In this document: piece by piece, positions 26,001 through 36,712 of the stretch | Numbering within the stretch: the first letter of the stretch is position 1 | Layout: the number at the start of each line of letters is the position of its first letter | Source of the DNA: Rachycentron canadum | Lineage: Eukaryota; Chordata; Actinopteri; Carangiformes; Rachycentridae | NCBI GenBank assembly: GCA_038496675.1 | Contig: CM076667.1 | Location: 17,401,035 to 17,465,034 of the forward strand | DNA length: 64,000 nucleotides | Reading direction: 5' to 3' | Made by a program: the position numbers and the translations under genes | The notes under the pieces: model-generated | The model's database searches: none | Told to the model about the DNA's origin: nothing | The model's input: only the letters and a program-made list of their open reading frames with translations

Positions 26001-28483
26001 TATTGCTGGAGTAATACAAAGAATTAAAGGGCAGGATGAAAAGCCAGAAAAGAGTCTATTTATCTTTTACAAACTGAAAGTTGCTTTTACTCAAGTCTGA
26101 CAGTTGCAGCAAAGGGACACTTAGCAGAACAGAGGAGACTTTAAATATTGGACTGTATGAATATGTCTGGGTGGCAGCGAGGTCGGTGAGTTCAGTTATT
26201 CATTTGGATTGTCAAGTCATTTACTGAGGGATTTTAGCAATCAAGAGAAGCGTTTCTCTCCTGGTTGGTGGATTGAACAGGATGGGATTAAAATGACCTC
26301 AGGCTCAGAATATAAGAGTGAGAGGAAATATGTGCTTGCCAAATAAGTAAATTAGCATATCCTCATTACGTTAATAGGAAACCTAATCCAGTCACAGTTA
26401 AGGTTTCTACAAAAATGTATTTGCCTTTGCAAATTAGTTGTATATAAATGAGATTTCTGGGAGACGGAGTTGCGTCTACGCATTTACACTGTATCAAGAA
26501 AATATGTCATTTAAAACATGCAGACCCCCATGTATCCTTTTGGTCTTGCACTATTCTTGACAGTTTGGGCCAGGACCCTTCATTCCTGTTCTGGTGAATC
26601 TTCAGCATACAGTGGTAATTTCATCCATGGGATATTTTCGACTTTGTGGCCATAGTTTTGGGGATGGATCCTTGACTAGAGCCTTGACTTTAATCCTATC
26701 CCACAAACTGGAATGCAGACTGGGAACTAAACCCAACAAGTCCTATTAAATAAAACAACAAAATATACTGTGATCCCTCTCCAGAACGGCACTCTGTTTT
26801 CTGATCTGACACCCCTTCATTTGTGCCTTCCCAAATTACACTTCAAAAGTCAAACCTTTTTTTCACTTTTTTTTTTTTTTTAATTTTATCTTGGGCTATG
26901 ATGAAGATTTAATTCGGTTTATTTCCCCTTTGCTCCAGAAGGAAAAGAGTCATAATTTCTACAGCCACTAGAGGGCTTTCTCACTTGACTGTAAATATGC
27001 TGCTTGGGGCATTTGAAACTACTAATGCTCTCACTTTTGTGGGGAGGACTGTCTTGCCTGAGGACTTATCATCCAAAATCAGAGACCAACCTCACTAACA
27101 TACTTATGGCTGAATGGAATGAAATCCCTGCAGCCAGGACCCAATATTGTGCAGAAAGCCTTTGCCGTCTTACAGTAAAGCTGCAATTATTGCCCCTGGC
27201 TCAGGATGACATGTTCTGCAGTCATGCAAGTTTTATATTTGTATAATTTCATCACGTAGTGCATTAGTTCTCACCTGTGGCCTTACATTGGTAATGTTTT
27301 CATACACTACACACCCAGTAGCCTCTATGGAGACAAGAAGCACCAATCTGCAGTGTTTTAATGGCGAGGGAACAGTGCTCACTTGTATGGCCTCATTTTG
27401 TGAATTCAAGTCTATTTTTAGACAAGTCTTGCTAAGATTGTGGGTTTTTGTACACAATGTGTTTGTGCAGAGACCTTGTCATTGAAGTAATGTTATCCAT
27501 GTTAAATGTGGCTGTTAACACCTGGAGTGAAGACACCCTTGTGCACAATTCTATCACCGTTATGAATCATTTCAACAGTAATTTTTAAGTTTTTTTTTTT
27601 TTTTACATTCATAAGTAATGCTAATCTAAATGTGACAAACAGGTAGAGATGGCATATCCAATTTCACATAATCCAGTTTGTAGCAGAGTAAGGCAGTCTA
27701 AAAATAATCTCTTCCGCAGCACGTAAGCTGCATTTCAGAGTTTCACAAAATGTTGTGAGGCTGTATTGTATATTACAGTTTCTGCATGTTTTAAGATGAA
27801 TTTTTAGAAGCGCTACCTCTCTGCCAAGTTGCGTTGTGTGGCTTTCACATTGCGATAGGTAATGAACCCTGCTGTAAACTGTAAAAATGTGTTCTTGCAG
27901 TGTCAGCTGCAGTACAACGTGCTTGGTAGGATTCAGAGTCTTAAGGACAGCGGGGCACTTGCCCCCCTGCTACCAACCGTACAACAAAATACTGGCATGT
28001 GGGTACTTGAGTCTAGGCCTCATATAAAAAAAAAAGTTTTTATTCTCTGCAGGTTTACAGGAGCTGATACTCATTGTTATGCCGTCCCGTTTTTTTTGTT
28101 TTTGTTTTTTTGCAGCTGCAGCTCCGGGTGTTAAGAGCACAAAACAAATAACTTTGACAACTGGAGACTGGGCAGTGCTTCATGAACTGGTTGTTTAAAG
28201 GAGGATCCCTCTGATTTTTACACAGTCTGGTTACAGGTATTTGCGGGAAGAAAAAATGAGCGAAATCTGATCAACTGCCTTTAGTGACATCACTAGAGTC
28301 GACATCAGCTGGGGATGAGGACTACGAGGTCAAGAACGAAAACCTCTGGAGGGCTTGGGTTCCAGCCATTTCAGCATCGGCTTCATTTTACAGCTCCGGA
28401 ACCAACGTCCACTTTTATATACTTTTGCAGATGCCAAGTTTTGACATGGATGAATGTGTGAAGTCTCTTGTTTCGCTGAATTT

Positions 28484-28524
<41 letters not shown>

Positions 28525-29049
28525 AGCATCTTGGCACGACACTACACTACTACTGCAGCAAGATGTAAATTAGAATAATTGTAGGAGATGGCAACATTTC
28601 ACATTTTAATTTAATACAAATGTTCGCAATGTTCACATGTCTTTGTTTCTATCATTATCATATTGTATCTATTTAGCACTTTCAGTGGAGTTGTTAAAAT
28701 ATACTATACTATATTGTGATTTTATTTTGGAGGGTATTATTTCCCAATGTAATTCCTCAATTTGTGTACATAAACACACTATACGGTACTCATTAATTAA
28801 CCTGAAATTCCATATTTCTTATATGTATTTCAAAATGTAACAGTGCAAATAATAGACATATACACATCAGTAAACTTTTTTTTTTTTTTTTTTTCTTCCC
28901 AATCTTTCTATTCACTTATTACCTTTTTTACTCCCTCACAACGTCTGTGTACTGTTTCTACCAGATGGTGCATGGAGAGGTTTTTAGTGGCTGGCTCATA
29001 GACACTGATACAGTACTTTACTGTCCATCAGTAATTACTGTCACCACAA

Positions 29050-29165
29050 TTTCCTGGTTGCTTAATTAAATATTTATGAACACGCTCGTCCTATTTTTGT
29101 CTGGAATCACTATAACAAACATGAATTCATAATTAATTGCCTCACAGTGGCTCAGGAGACAGCTC
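29050..29165. promoter_or_regulatory. Possible conserved non-coding element (homeodomain-type motifs)
   Basis: The stretch has TTAATTAAATATTTATG near 29062-29078 and ATTCATAATTAATTGCC near 29124-29140, with no simple repeats. TAATTA cores suit homeodomain proteins. It resembles vertebrate non-coding elements in composition only; conservation is untested. Confidence 0.22.
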
Positions 29166-32084
29166 GAGTGATCACACAATAATTTGCTCTTGCAATTACA
29201 AACCATTGTTCACCTAATATGATGTATATGGAAAGTAAATATTGTTGTTTTTTTTTTTTTTGCGAGTTCCTACAGTGAACTGCTGAATAATTATAAAGAC
29301 TGCCAGTTTACATATACAATTTATCACAGACACAAGAAAACTGACCTACAGATCATCAGAGATTTATACACTTACCCCCTCATCCTGCAAATAACAAGCC
29401 TGAGAAATGAATTATCAATAATAATTTTGTGTAGTAATTACTCTTCCATTTCCTCTGCTAAATGGCATTGCATTACTACATTAACAGAAAAATAGATTGG
29501 AAAGACAAAACAAGTTATAATTGATCATTGCTCACATAGACGGATCACTTCACAATTCACAAAATAAGAGCTGAGTTTTAATCCAACAGGGTGAGAAGTC
29601 ATTTCTGTTCTGTCAGCAGTTGGAACATCATCAGTGTTAGGAGAATGTGTTGATGGCATCAGCATATACATTGTTCAAAAGAGACAGTAAACGACAACCA
29701 GGAAGAGGCCAAGTAATCATCACCATTTTAGAATATGATGTTGATAGCTGACTGACTGATTGAGGTTAATTTTGGCATCAACACTGTGCAACTCATCACT
29801 CCTCATAAAAACGTGCTGGGCAGCAAACGAGAGCGCAGGGAGCCATCCTTGCAAATTACTCATGAGGCCCAAGGAGAACAGAGTCTGCAGATGGGTGCTG
29901 GGGTGGTGGTGGTAGAGCAGAGGAAACTGCATACAGGGCAACAATTCAGCAGCAGTAAAACAGCTGCAGCAGAGGGAACAGGTAAGCGTAAGCTGGCTTG
30001 TTAGAAAGGTGCAGTAAAGACATCTTTAGGAAATGATGTAGCACCACTCAGATTGTTTGTTTGTTTGAACTAGCTTACACAGGCTTTGCTACATTTCCAA
30101 AATGGATTTCCAAAATGTATTAGAGCATCACTGTGTACGGATCAAGAAAGCTCTGGTCCAAACCCAGGGGGTGTGTGAAACTGTTGGAGGGTGCACTCAA
30201 TCACTCCTGCAATTAGTTGACAATTACTGGAAAATGTTACCTTTAGTATATTAATAATAACAAGTTCTCATGCCTGAATGACAAAACATGTTTCTAATTC
30301 CCAGTGAGTGTTTTTAATTATCTGGTGCCTCCATCAATGGGACAAAAACACAGCAATCTCACAGTACTTGAGTTGGTTTTAACTGCTTGGATGAGGTGAT
30401 GGATGAGACAGAGAGATTATATATTGTAGGAGCAAAAGTGAGGTAACTAAAAGTACAAGATTAAGGTCTTCTTGGTTAAAAGAAACCAACAGTGAAAGGT
30501 TGTCTCAAACAAACTACTTCCTGCTTGACTAGTGACCAACAACATGATTCATTTTGAGCCAGTATTGGTAAGTAAATGTTTCCCTCCCATTGTCGACAAC
30601 GCTGGTAAATTTATGGAATAGCTTTGTTTCGCTCCAGCAGCTCTTTGTCAGGCATTTCAGGTATTTGTCAGGTATTTATTTCATAAATTAGCCACTCTTG
30701 CTAGTGTGTAGGAGCTGATTTGTTCCTTTCACTTATTCTCCTTTGCCCCTGGTGTATAGAGGAGTGCAAGAATCAACCCAACTGCCCTCAGTTATCATCA
30801 TTTTGTTTTTATTTGGATGTGGGATAGTTATAATATATAGTTATTCTGGTTAAAATATATTTGTTCAGGCTGAATCTATGCAAGTGATAACCCAAGGTCA
30901 CACGCCTGCACAGTCTTTGAGGGTCTAACCTAATTTACTAATGAGTAAAAACACCTGTGTGGCTGTACTGAGCCATGGGTGTGTTAGAACATGAATGAGC
31001 TAATTGTAGGATTTTCCAAAGCTACAAAGCCAATGTGACCTTTTAATATTTAGTTACCCGTCTAAAGGAAACCTGAGTTCATTCCTTTACTTGGCAAGCA
31101 CTATCTCCAGCCGTGGAAAGCAACCCTCCCATTTCTGGAACTTCTTTTCTTGTAGTGAAGTTAGCACACTAGACACAGCCCAGGCCAGATCAGACTTTCC
31201 GATACCGAGTCAACGTGGCACGCAGTCCAACCTGAAGACGTGGCGCAGCTAAGAACTAACTCACTATAGATGAATATTGTAAATGCAATTGGGGCTGACA
31301 TCAAATGTCTTACATACTATATCAATTTATATTCATTTGACTACAATTTATGGCTGTAAAGAAAGTCACAACTGATGATAAACACAGTGCTGTACATATA
31401 GTTCCTTGATCTTTTTGAACTCTTGGTACAGAATACATATATAAAAAAATATTACTGAAGAGAAAAAATTGAGGAAAAAAACAAAGTTTGAAGAAAAAGA
31501 GAATCTTAGTGTTATGTTATTGATATCTTGACCTTTCCTCAGCTATTTAGAGGACTTTTAATATAAGCATAACACACTTATGTATATGAGTAAGACACCA
31601 ACACTCTGAGGAAACTAAAGGTTGTGAACAACCTGTTACACCTGATGGTTGTCAGCAGTTGTCGTCTCCACCTGTAGGACTTCCTGCTGAGGACACATTG
31701 CAGCCTGCCTGCTGTTGTGTGCTAAATCACGCAGCGACCTATCCATGCGTAGCAGTGACGTCTCTACTCCTCTCACTGATTCTTCTTCTTCTTCCTTTTT
31801 TTTTTTTTTTTTTTTTTTGGCTAGTTCTCACAGGTTGCTGTTAAGCAATACAACACGGTTCATTTCTGGTCATGTGGAATACAGTGCATGTTGAGCCATG
31901 CGGAGAACAGAGGTTCCTACACAGCTGTAAGCCACCAGTGAAGTATGAAATAAAATGTCAGCTCCTCGGAGCGAACGAGTTGTTCTGAATGCTCAGATTA
32001 TCACCTCTCTGTCTCGACTGAGATGCAATTTGTTTTCTGTCTGAAAAAGTTTGCAGGGGAAAAAAAAGAAGAAAAAGAGCAGAA

Positions 32085-32260
32085 TAGCCAATTGGTGGCT
32101 TATTAGAATGCAAATGCGCTCCGGGGCTGAGATTTTGCATGCTGTTATCAGTAGCCATCACGGGGAGAAAGAGTCACCGCTGTGACTCATTCAGGGAAAC
32201 ATGACATTTAGGAGATAATCGGTCTGTCTTTTTGCAATTGTTCTTCAACTTTTCAGCAGC
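32085..32260. promoter_or_regulatory. Possible conserved non-coding element with an octamer motif
   Basis: It contains AGCCAATTGGTGGC (a CCAAT box within an inverted arrangement) and ATGCAAAT near 32108-32115, the POU/octamer consensus, then a TGACTCAT AP-1-like site near 32183-32190. These are short motifs that can occur by chance. Function is inferred only from their clustering. Confidence 0.25.
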
Positions 32261-32356
32261 GTGAAACCCTCTCATGCTTATTCAGAGGCTATCTGTGCAG
32301 GCAGAGCAGGCCTTGTCCTCTCCTCTGGCAAGGCTTTGCTTGATAGGAGAGAGGAA

Positions 32357-32383
32357 GGGAGGTGGGGGTGGGGGGTGGGGGGG
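32357..32383 (+). other. G-quadruplex motif
   Basis: Four G runs of at least three (3, 5, 6 and 7) are separated by loops of four, one and one bases, which meets the standard intramolecular quadruplex pattern. It lies between two composed stretches and not near a called gene. Confidence 0.8.
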
Positions 32384-33424
32384 AGACTGTGGAATATGAG
32401 CATGTGATAGAAATCCATATCAGAGTGGTTTAGATTTCAAATGTACAGATGGATAGTGGATCTTCTGGTTCTCTTCTGTGGCACTTTTCTTCTCAAATGA
32501 GGAAGCGTATTAGATCATGTTGGCTCATCAGCTAATCTGAAAAACACGTGCACAAGAACAAAGCGAGATGAGTAGATGGGCAAAGGTTATGTGGCCAGCC
32601 CTCATTTCTGCTCACGGGAGATTCCTTCTCACAGATGATGGTGTGGTAAATTTTGTTTATCAGTGTGTCAAATACATTTCTAAGATGATTTTCTATAGCC
32701 CAGCTGCAAAGTGTGACTTGCTCTCCCATCACAGAAAGGTGAGAGAAAGCTCTATACACCCCCACACTCTGTGAACATTATATCCAGACAGTTTGTGCTG
32801 CATAATTTAACTCCATCTGTGAAGCAATGTGGAGCTAGAGAAGAAAGAGCGTGCTGAATCTGGTGTTCTCAGTGCCACTTTTTCATACCGAAGCAGGGGG
32901 GTAAAATAACATTATCTGTCAATAACACTTGGACACTTGAGGTAAAGAAAGGTATGGGAGGGCATAAAAATCTTTTGGATTTCTTTTATTTTCAAAGTCC
33001 TCTCTTCACTTTACAAAACCTTTTTTTTTTTTTTATTTGCTCCTCTTCAGGAAGTCTCTTACACTTTCAGCAACAGTAACAGAGGTGTCTCATCATACTT
33101 TCAAAGAAGAAATGAATGGAAGAAGAAAAGCAATGATAATAGGGTTGAACATAAAGCATAAAAAAAGGTGGCGTACTAGGTTGAAAGATGTCACCAAGCA
33201 CAAAGTGAGTACAGAAGACGGAGCATTTACATCACATTTAAAGCTATTTAATAAAAGAGTCATCCAGAATTGCTGGCTGGTATTTTCTCTGCTGAAAGAT
33301 CCACACAGCTGACACCTAATGTAAAGTGTAGCCATAATATGCCATTGCCAGATTTAACAAAAATTGTACCTGGTCTTTAAAGTGAAGCCAATGTGGAAGT
33401 GCCTTAAACCAGCTGCTTTCTAAT

Positions 33425-33775
33425 GACCACCGGAGGGCAACTACACTGGTTGTGAAAATAAGTCTTGTTGTATTGAACCCTATGGGAAAATGGCCCTACT
33501 TCTCACTTGATTTCTTAGCTCGGTAAATGTTTTGCTAATGAGTTTATGGTCAATACAATATGATCTTTTTTTTAAATCATGGTCCATTTAGAGGAGGGTA
33601 TGCATTAGGGCGTGGCTTTCAGGATGGAGTACAGAGCAGCTTAAATCCACCTCTCACTCCTCCACCTTCACCTCCGCGTAGGGCTTCTTCTGGTTTCAAA
33701 AAATCAAGATGGCAACGGTCACATTACATCCTCAACGCTTCAAAAGCTCGCACATCAGGGTTGAGGGTTGAGCGG
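33425..33775 (+). repeat. Teleost interspersed repeat, copy 1 of a local pair
   Basis: It begins with a CCACCGGAGGGCAACTAC block and a GAAAATGGCCCTACTTCTCAC block, then GAGTTTATGGTCAATACAAT, a TTTAGAGGAGGGTATGCATT block, AGGGCGTGGCT, and TTCTTCTGGTTTCAAAAAAT followed by CAAGATGGCAACGGTCACAT. The block order is repeated at 35951-36325. It matches a repeat I know from many teleosts. No coding capacity is visible. Confidence 0.75.
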
Positions 33776-35950
33776 ACTGCAGGCAGCCAACACACCTACA
33801 CACATAAGGGGACTAATGTTATTCCATAAAATACTGTGGTCATACGCAATCTCGCTCACGCTTTTATTTATTTATATTTTTTCCCACCTCTTTTCAGCCG
33901 TAGTCCAGTGCACAGTGAAGCGCTTTGCTCAATGGCATTGCAACAAAGAGTCACAACAGAGGAGCAATTTCCCCTGCTGTCGTCCGTAGCTGAGGGTTGA
34001 ACTTGCAACATTACAGTCACGGCTAAAAAAAGGGAAGTTTTCTTAAGTTTTTTTCTGAGATACAGCAAGTATTTCAGAATCAATGGTCTTATTTAGTTTG
34101 TGTAACAATGGATGTATAATTGAATTATTTCTCTGCAGGAGCTAATCCATTTGATCCATTTTATCTTCCTCAGCTTCATTTTTGCTTCACGAAAACCTGT
34201 GGATAAAGAAAATGAAAGAAAAATAAACTTGTAACACAAAACTAATTTGAAAACGTTTGGAAGACTTTGATGGTTAAGCTTAAGTTCTTTGGATGTCACC
34301 TGTAAATGACAGGAGCAGGCCTGCTTGATGCAGCGCACTAATAGCTGCACTAATTGGTGGACTCAATCTCTCTCACCCACCAGTTAGGTGTGTGTACAGA
34401 GGCCAGTGGGGGGGTTAGCTGGGGTTGAAGCCCAGATAATGAGGTTTCGCTGGAAAGCGGCAGCTTGTTGTTCTTGGTTCTGTTTCTGCAGGTTTTTTGC
34501 CTGGCGCCTCGTCTCCATTGACCTCGGCTCATTACCGCGCATGAGAAGAGGTGACTGTGGCGCCATGACCCCTGTGGTCCAATTCATTACCCTGCATCCT
34601 GCACCTCACCTCCCCCGGGAAGACGCCACTTTCACAGATTCAAGGTGACGGTGAGAGATATAGGGAAAGAGAGGAGGAAGGGAGGGAAAATGAGGGGGAG
34701 AAGGGAAAGAGAAAAGAGGATTGTGATAGTCCACGTGGGAGGAGTGACAATTTGGTGAAAGGTCTAATTAACAAACGCCCTTAATTTGTGATCCATTCAT
34801 GGAATATTACATATATCACCTCTATGGATGATGTAAAAGTGTGTAAGTCAGTGTGAGGAAACAAATTTGGAGGGCTAACACTTCTAACGCATCAACTGCT
34901 GGTAAAAATATCCACCATGTATGTTCTGACCAGAGTAGAACTGAGTGTAAAATTCAGTGTTGACAGGCCTGTGTTTAAAAAACCTTTCAACACAAAGGAT
35001 TACGCAAATGCCCATGAAAAAATAAATAAATAATCCCGCTGCAGGCTTTGAGCTGTCCTTTATGGGAGTGTAATTATGTCAGTGTCTCCGTACGAAGCAG
35101 CACAGTGAGGTGCAGAAAGCTCGACACATCATCTCTCAGCAGCGCTAAATTAGCTTTTGGAAGTGTCATGTCTGAGTTGTTGGACTCATCCTCAGCAGGA
35201 ATTCTTCCCTTTTTTTTTTTTTTTTCCCTCCCCCTCTCAACCTGTCAGCTTGCATATCGCTACTGCGGCGTCAGACGAGGCCTCTCACCTTGCAGAGCAT
35301 CGCTGAAGCCCTGTTTCTCTCTCCCTGTGGCAGCTTGTCACCTGCGTGCGCCCCATCCCGTCATTCCCTCCCTCTTCCTGTCTCCTTATTTCCCCATTTC
35401 CCTCTCATTTCCTCTGCATGTGTTTTTAATGCAAGCCAAAAGAGCAAGCAGATGGCCTATGCACACCGGCCTCTGACTCGCTCATGTAGCTTTTTTTTCC
35501 CTTGATGCCCTATCCGCTCCTTCCTATTTCCTCCAGTTCTCCTTGGTCTCCGTACTTGTCGGTTTTTCATTTGATCCCACAGTCTGTTTCCTTGTCTATA
35601 TTGCAGGGATGTCCTCACTTTCAGGTCAGAGAGTGAAATGCCACCAATCTTGCTGGTGAGCTCTTCCTTATCACCCTCTCATGCCTCTGCTAACTCAGGA
35701 GAAACTTCAGAGGTGCACTACTTGGGACAAGCTGTCATTTATCTCTAAGTATTAAAAGTAAAACTTCTGATTTAGAACAGCTGTTTTTTGTTTTTTTTCC
35801 ATTTTGGGCATCATTCCTTTCAGTAATAAAACCCATATCACTGCATTCCTAGATCCTATTCATAAACATGTTAACAAGTCAGATGGAGCAAAAAACAGAC
35901 AAGCTGTAAATATCAGACTGTATATAAAACAAAGCAAAGCAGCAAAATTA
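33776..35950. other. Unassigned DNA between two copies of a repeat
   Basis: It contains a purine tract at about 34651-34720, a GC-richer stretch at 34490-34645 discussed as a possible exon, a 16-T tract at 35210-35225 and a pyrimidine-rich stretch to about 35410. The 142-residue frame at 35048-35476 is a product of that pyrimidine-rich DNA. Confidence 0.45.
34651..34720. repeat. Purine tract
   Basis: About 70 bases are nearly all A and G on the plus strand, immediately after the possible exon at 34492-34644. Confidence 0.75.
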
Positions 35951-36325
35951 AGAAGTCTGATTGTATTGAAGTCTGTGGAAAAATGGCTTGACTTCTTACT
36001 GCAGTAAATGTGAAATAAAATCCTCATGCGTTTCTGGTCTTAGTCTCTCGTTTCAAGTCTTCTTCAATACAACATGATAATTTTTCTCATTTAGAGGAAA
36101 ACAGACCATAAAACAGGATATGCATTAGGGTGTGTTATTGACTGTACCTGCAACCTGCCTGACAATCGGGATAGAGCCCACCCCTCACTCCTCCTCAAAT
36201 CCACCTTCTCCTCCAAATGTGGTTTCTTCTGGTTTCAAAAAACCATGATGGTGACAGTCAAATTGCATATTCAGGGTTTCAAAACAGCAGCTCACAAACC
36301 CAAGTCAGGGTGGGTTGCCACTTGG
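35951..36325 (+). repeat. Teleost interspersed repeat, copy 2 of a local pair
   Basis: Same orientation and block order as 33425-33775: AAGTCTGATTGTATTGAAGT, GGAAAAATGGCTTGACTTCT, a TTTAGAGGAAAACAGACC block, GGATATGCATTAGGGTGTG, CCCCTCACTCCTCCTC, and TTCTTCTGGTTTCAAAAAAC with CATGATGGTGACAGTCA. It keeps a central part (TCTCGTTTCAAGTCTTCTTC) that copy 1 lacks, so the two are probably independent insertions with different deletions, not a recent duplication. Confidence 0.75.
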
Positions 36326-36450
36326 GGAACAAATCCCAAGTGTAGCCACACATATTTTAAAGCGCAAGTACATCTGAACTGGGTTTTCATAAATCTGAGG
36401 TTTTTAATCTGACATCATGAAAGGAAAAAGAGCTGGCTTGCCTTCACCAA

Positions 36451-36690
36451 GAACTAGATGAGAAGCTAAAGATGCCAGGAGATGGTTAGTATAGCATAAA
36501 GACTGGAAACAGGAAGGTGGGGATGCTACCGTGGTTCTTTTCAAAGGTAAAAATAATCTGTCAACTATCTGTACAAATACTGAAATGTAAAATGACTAGT
36601 TGTGTCTTTATGGGCTATTACATGCTAGACTCTTTCTTGGCTGGGCTGCTGGTTGCCTGGTAACCTCAGGGTAACAACAAGAAAGAAGGA
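36451..36690 (+). repeat. Teleost interspersed repeat (AGCATAAAGACTGGAAACAGG type)
   Basis: AGATGAGAAGCTAAAGATGC, then GGTTAGTATAGCATAAAGAC and TGGAAACAGG, then a CTACCGTGGTTCTTTTCAAA block, match in order a very common fish repeat that contains TTAGCATAAAGACTGGAAAC. The right part (TTTCTTGGCTGGGCTGCTGG) also fits it. It is a decayed copy lying 125 bp after the repeat ending at 36325. Confidence 0.75.
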
Positions 36691-36699
36691 AAATAAGTT

Positions 36700-36712
36700 C
36701 CCCCCCCCCCCC
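36700..36712 (+). repeat. Poly-C tract (13 C)
   Basis: Pure C run after the preceding repeat copy. Confidence 0.9.

Larger units (their letters stand above)
26001..33424. other. Unassigned non-coding DNA rich in poly-T tracts
   Basis: No supported gene. T tracts at 26867-26881, 27590-27604, 28485-28520 (36 T, the longest homopolymer in the window), 28876-28894, 29248-29261, 31796-31818 and 33021-33034. ATTA-rich sequence lies at 29050-29165 and a composed stretch at 32085-32260. A weak exon candidate ends at 29981. Confidence 0.45.

Noticed and set aside
35048..35476. 142-codon plus-strand frame
   Set aside because: Ser/Pro/Leu/Phe composition follows from a pyrimidine-rich tract and an internal 16-T run.
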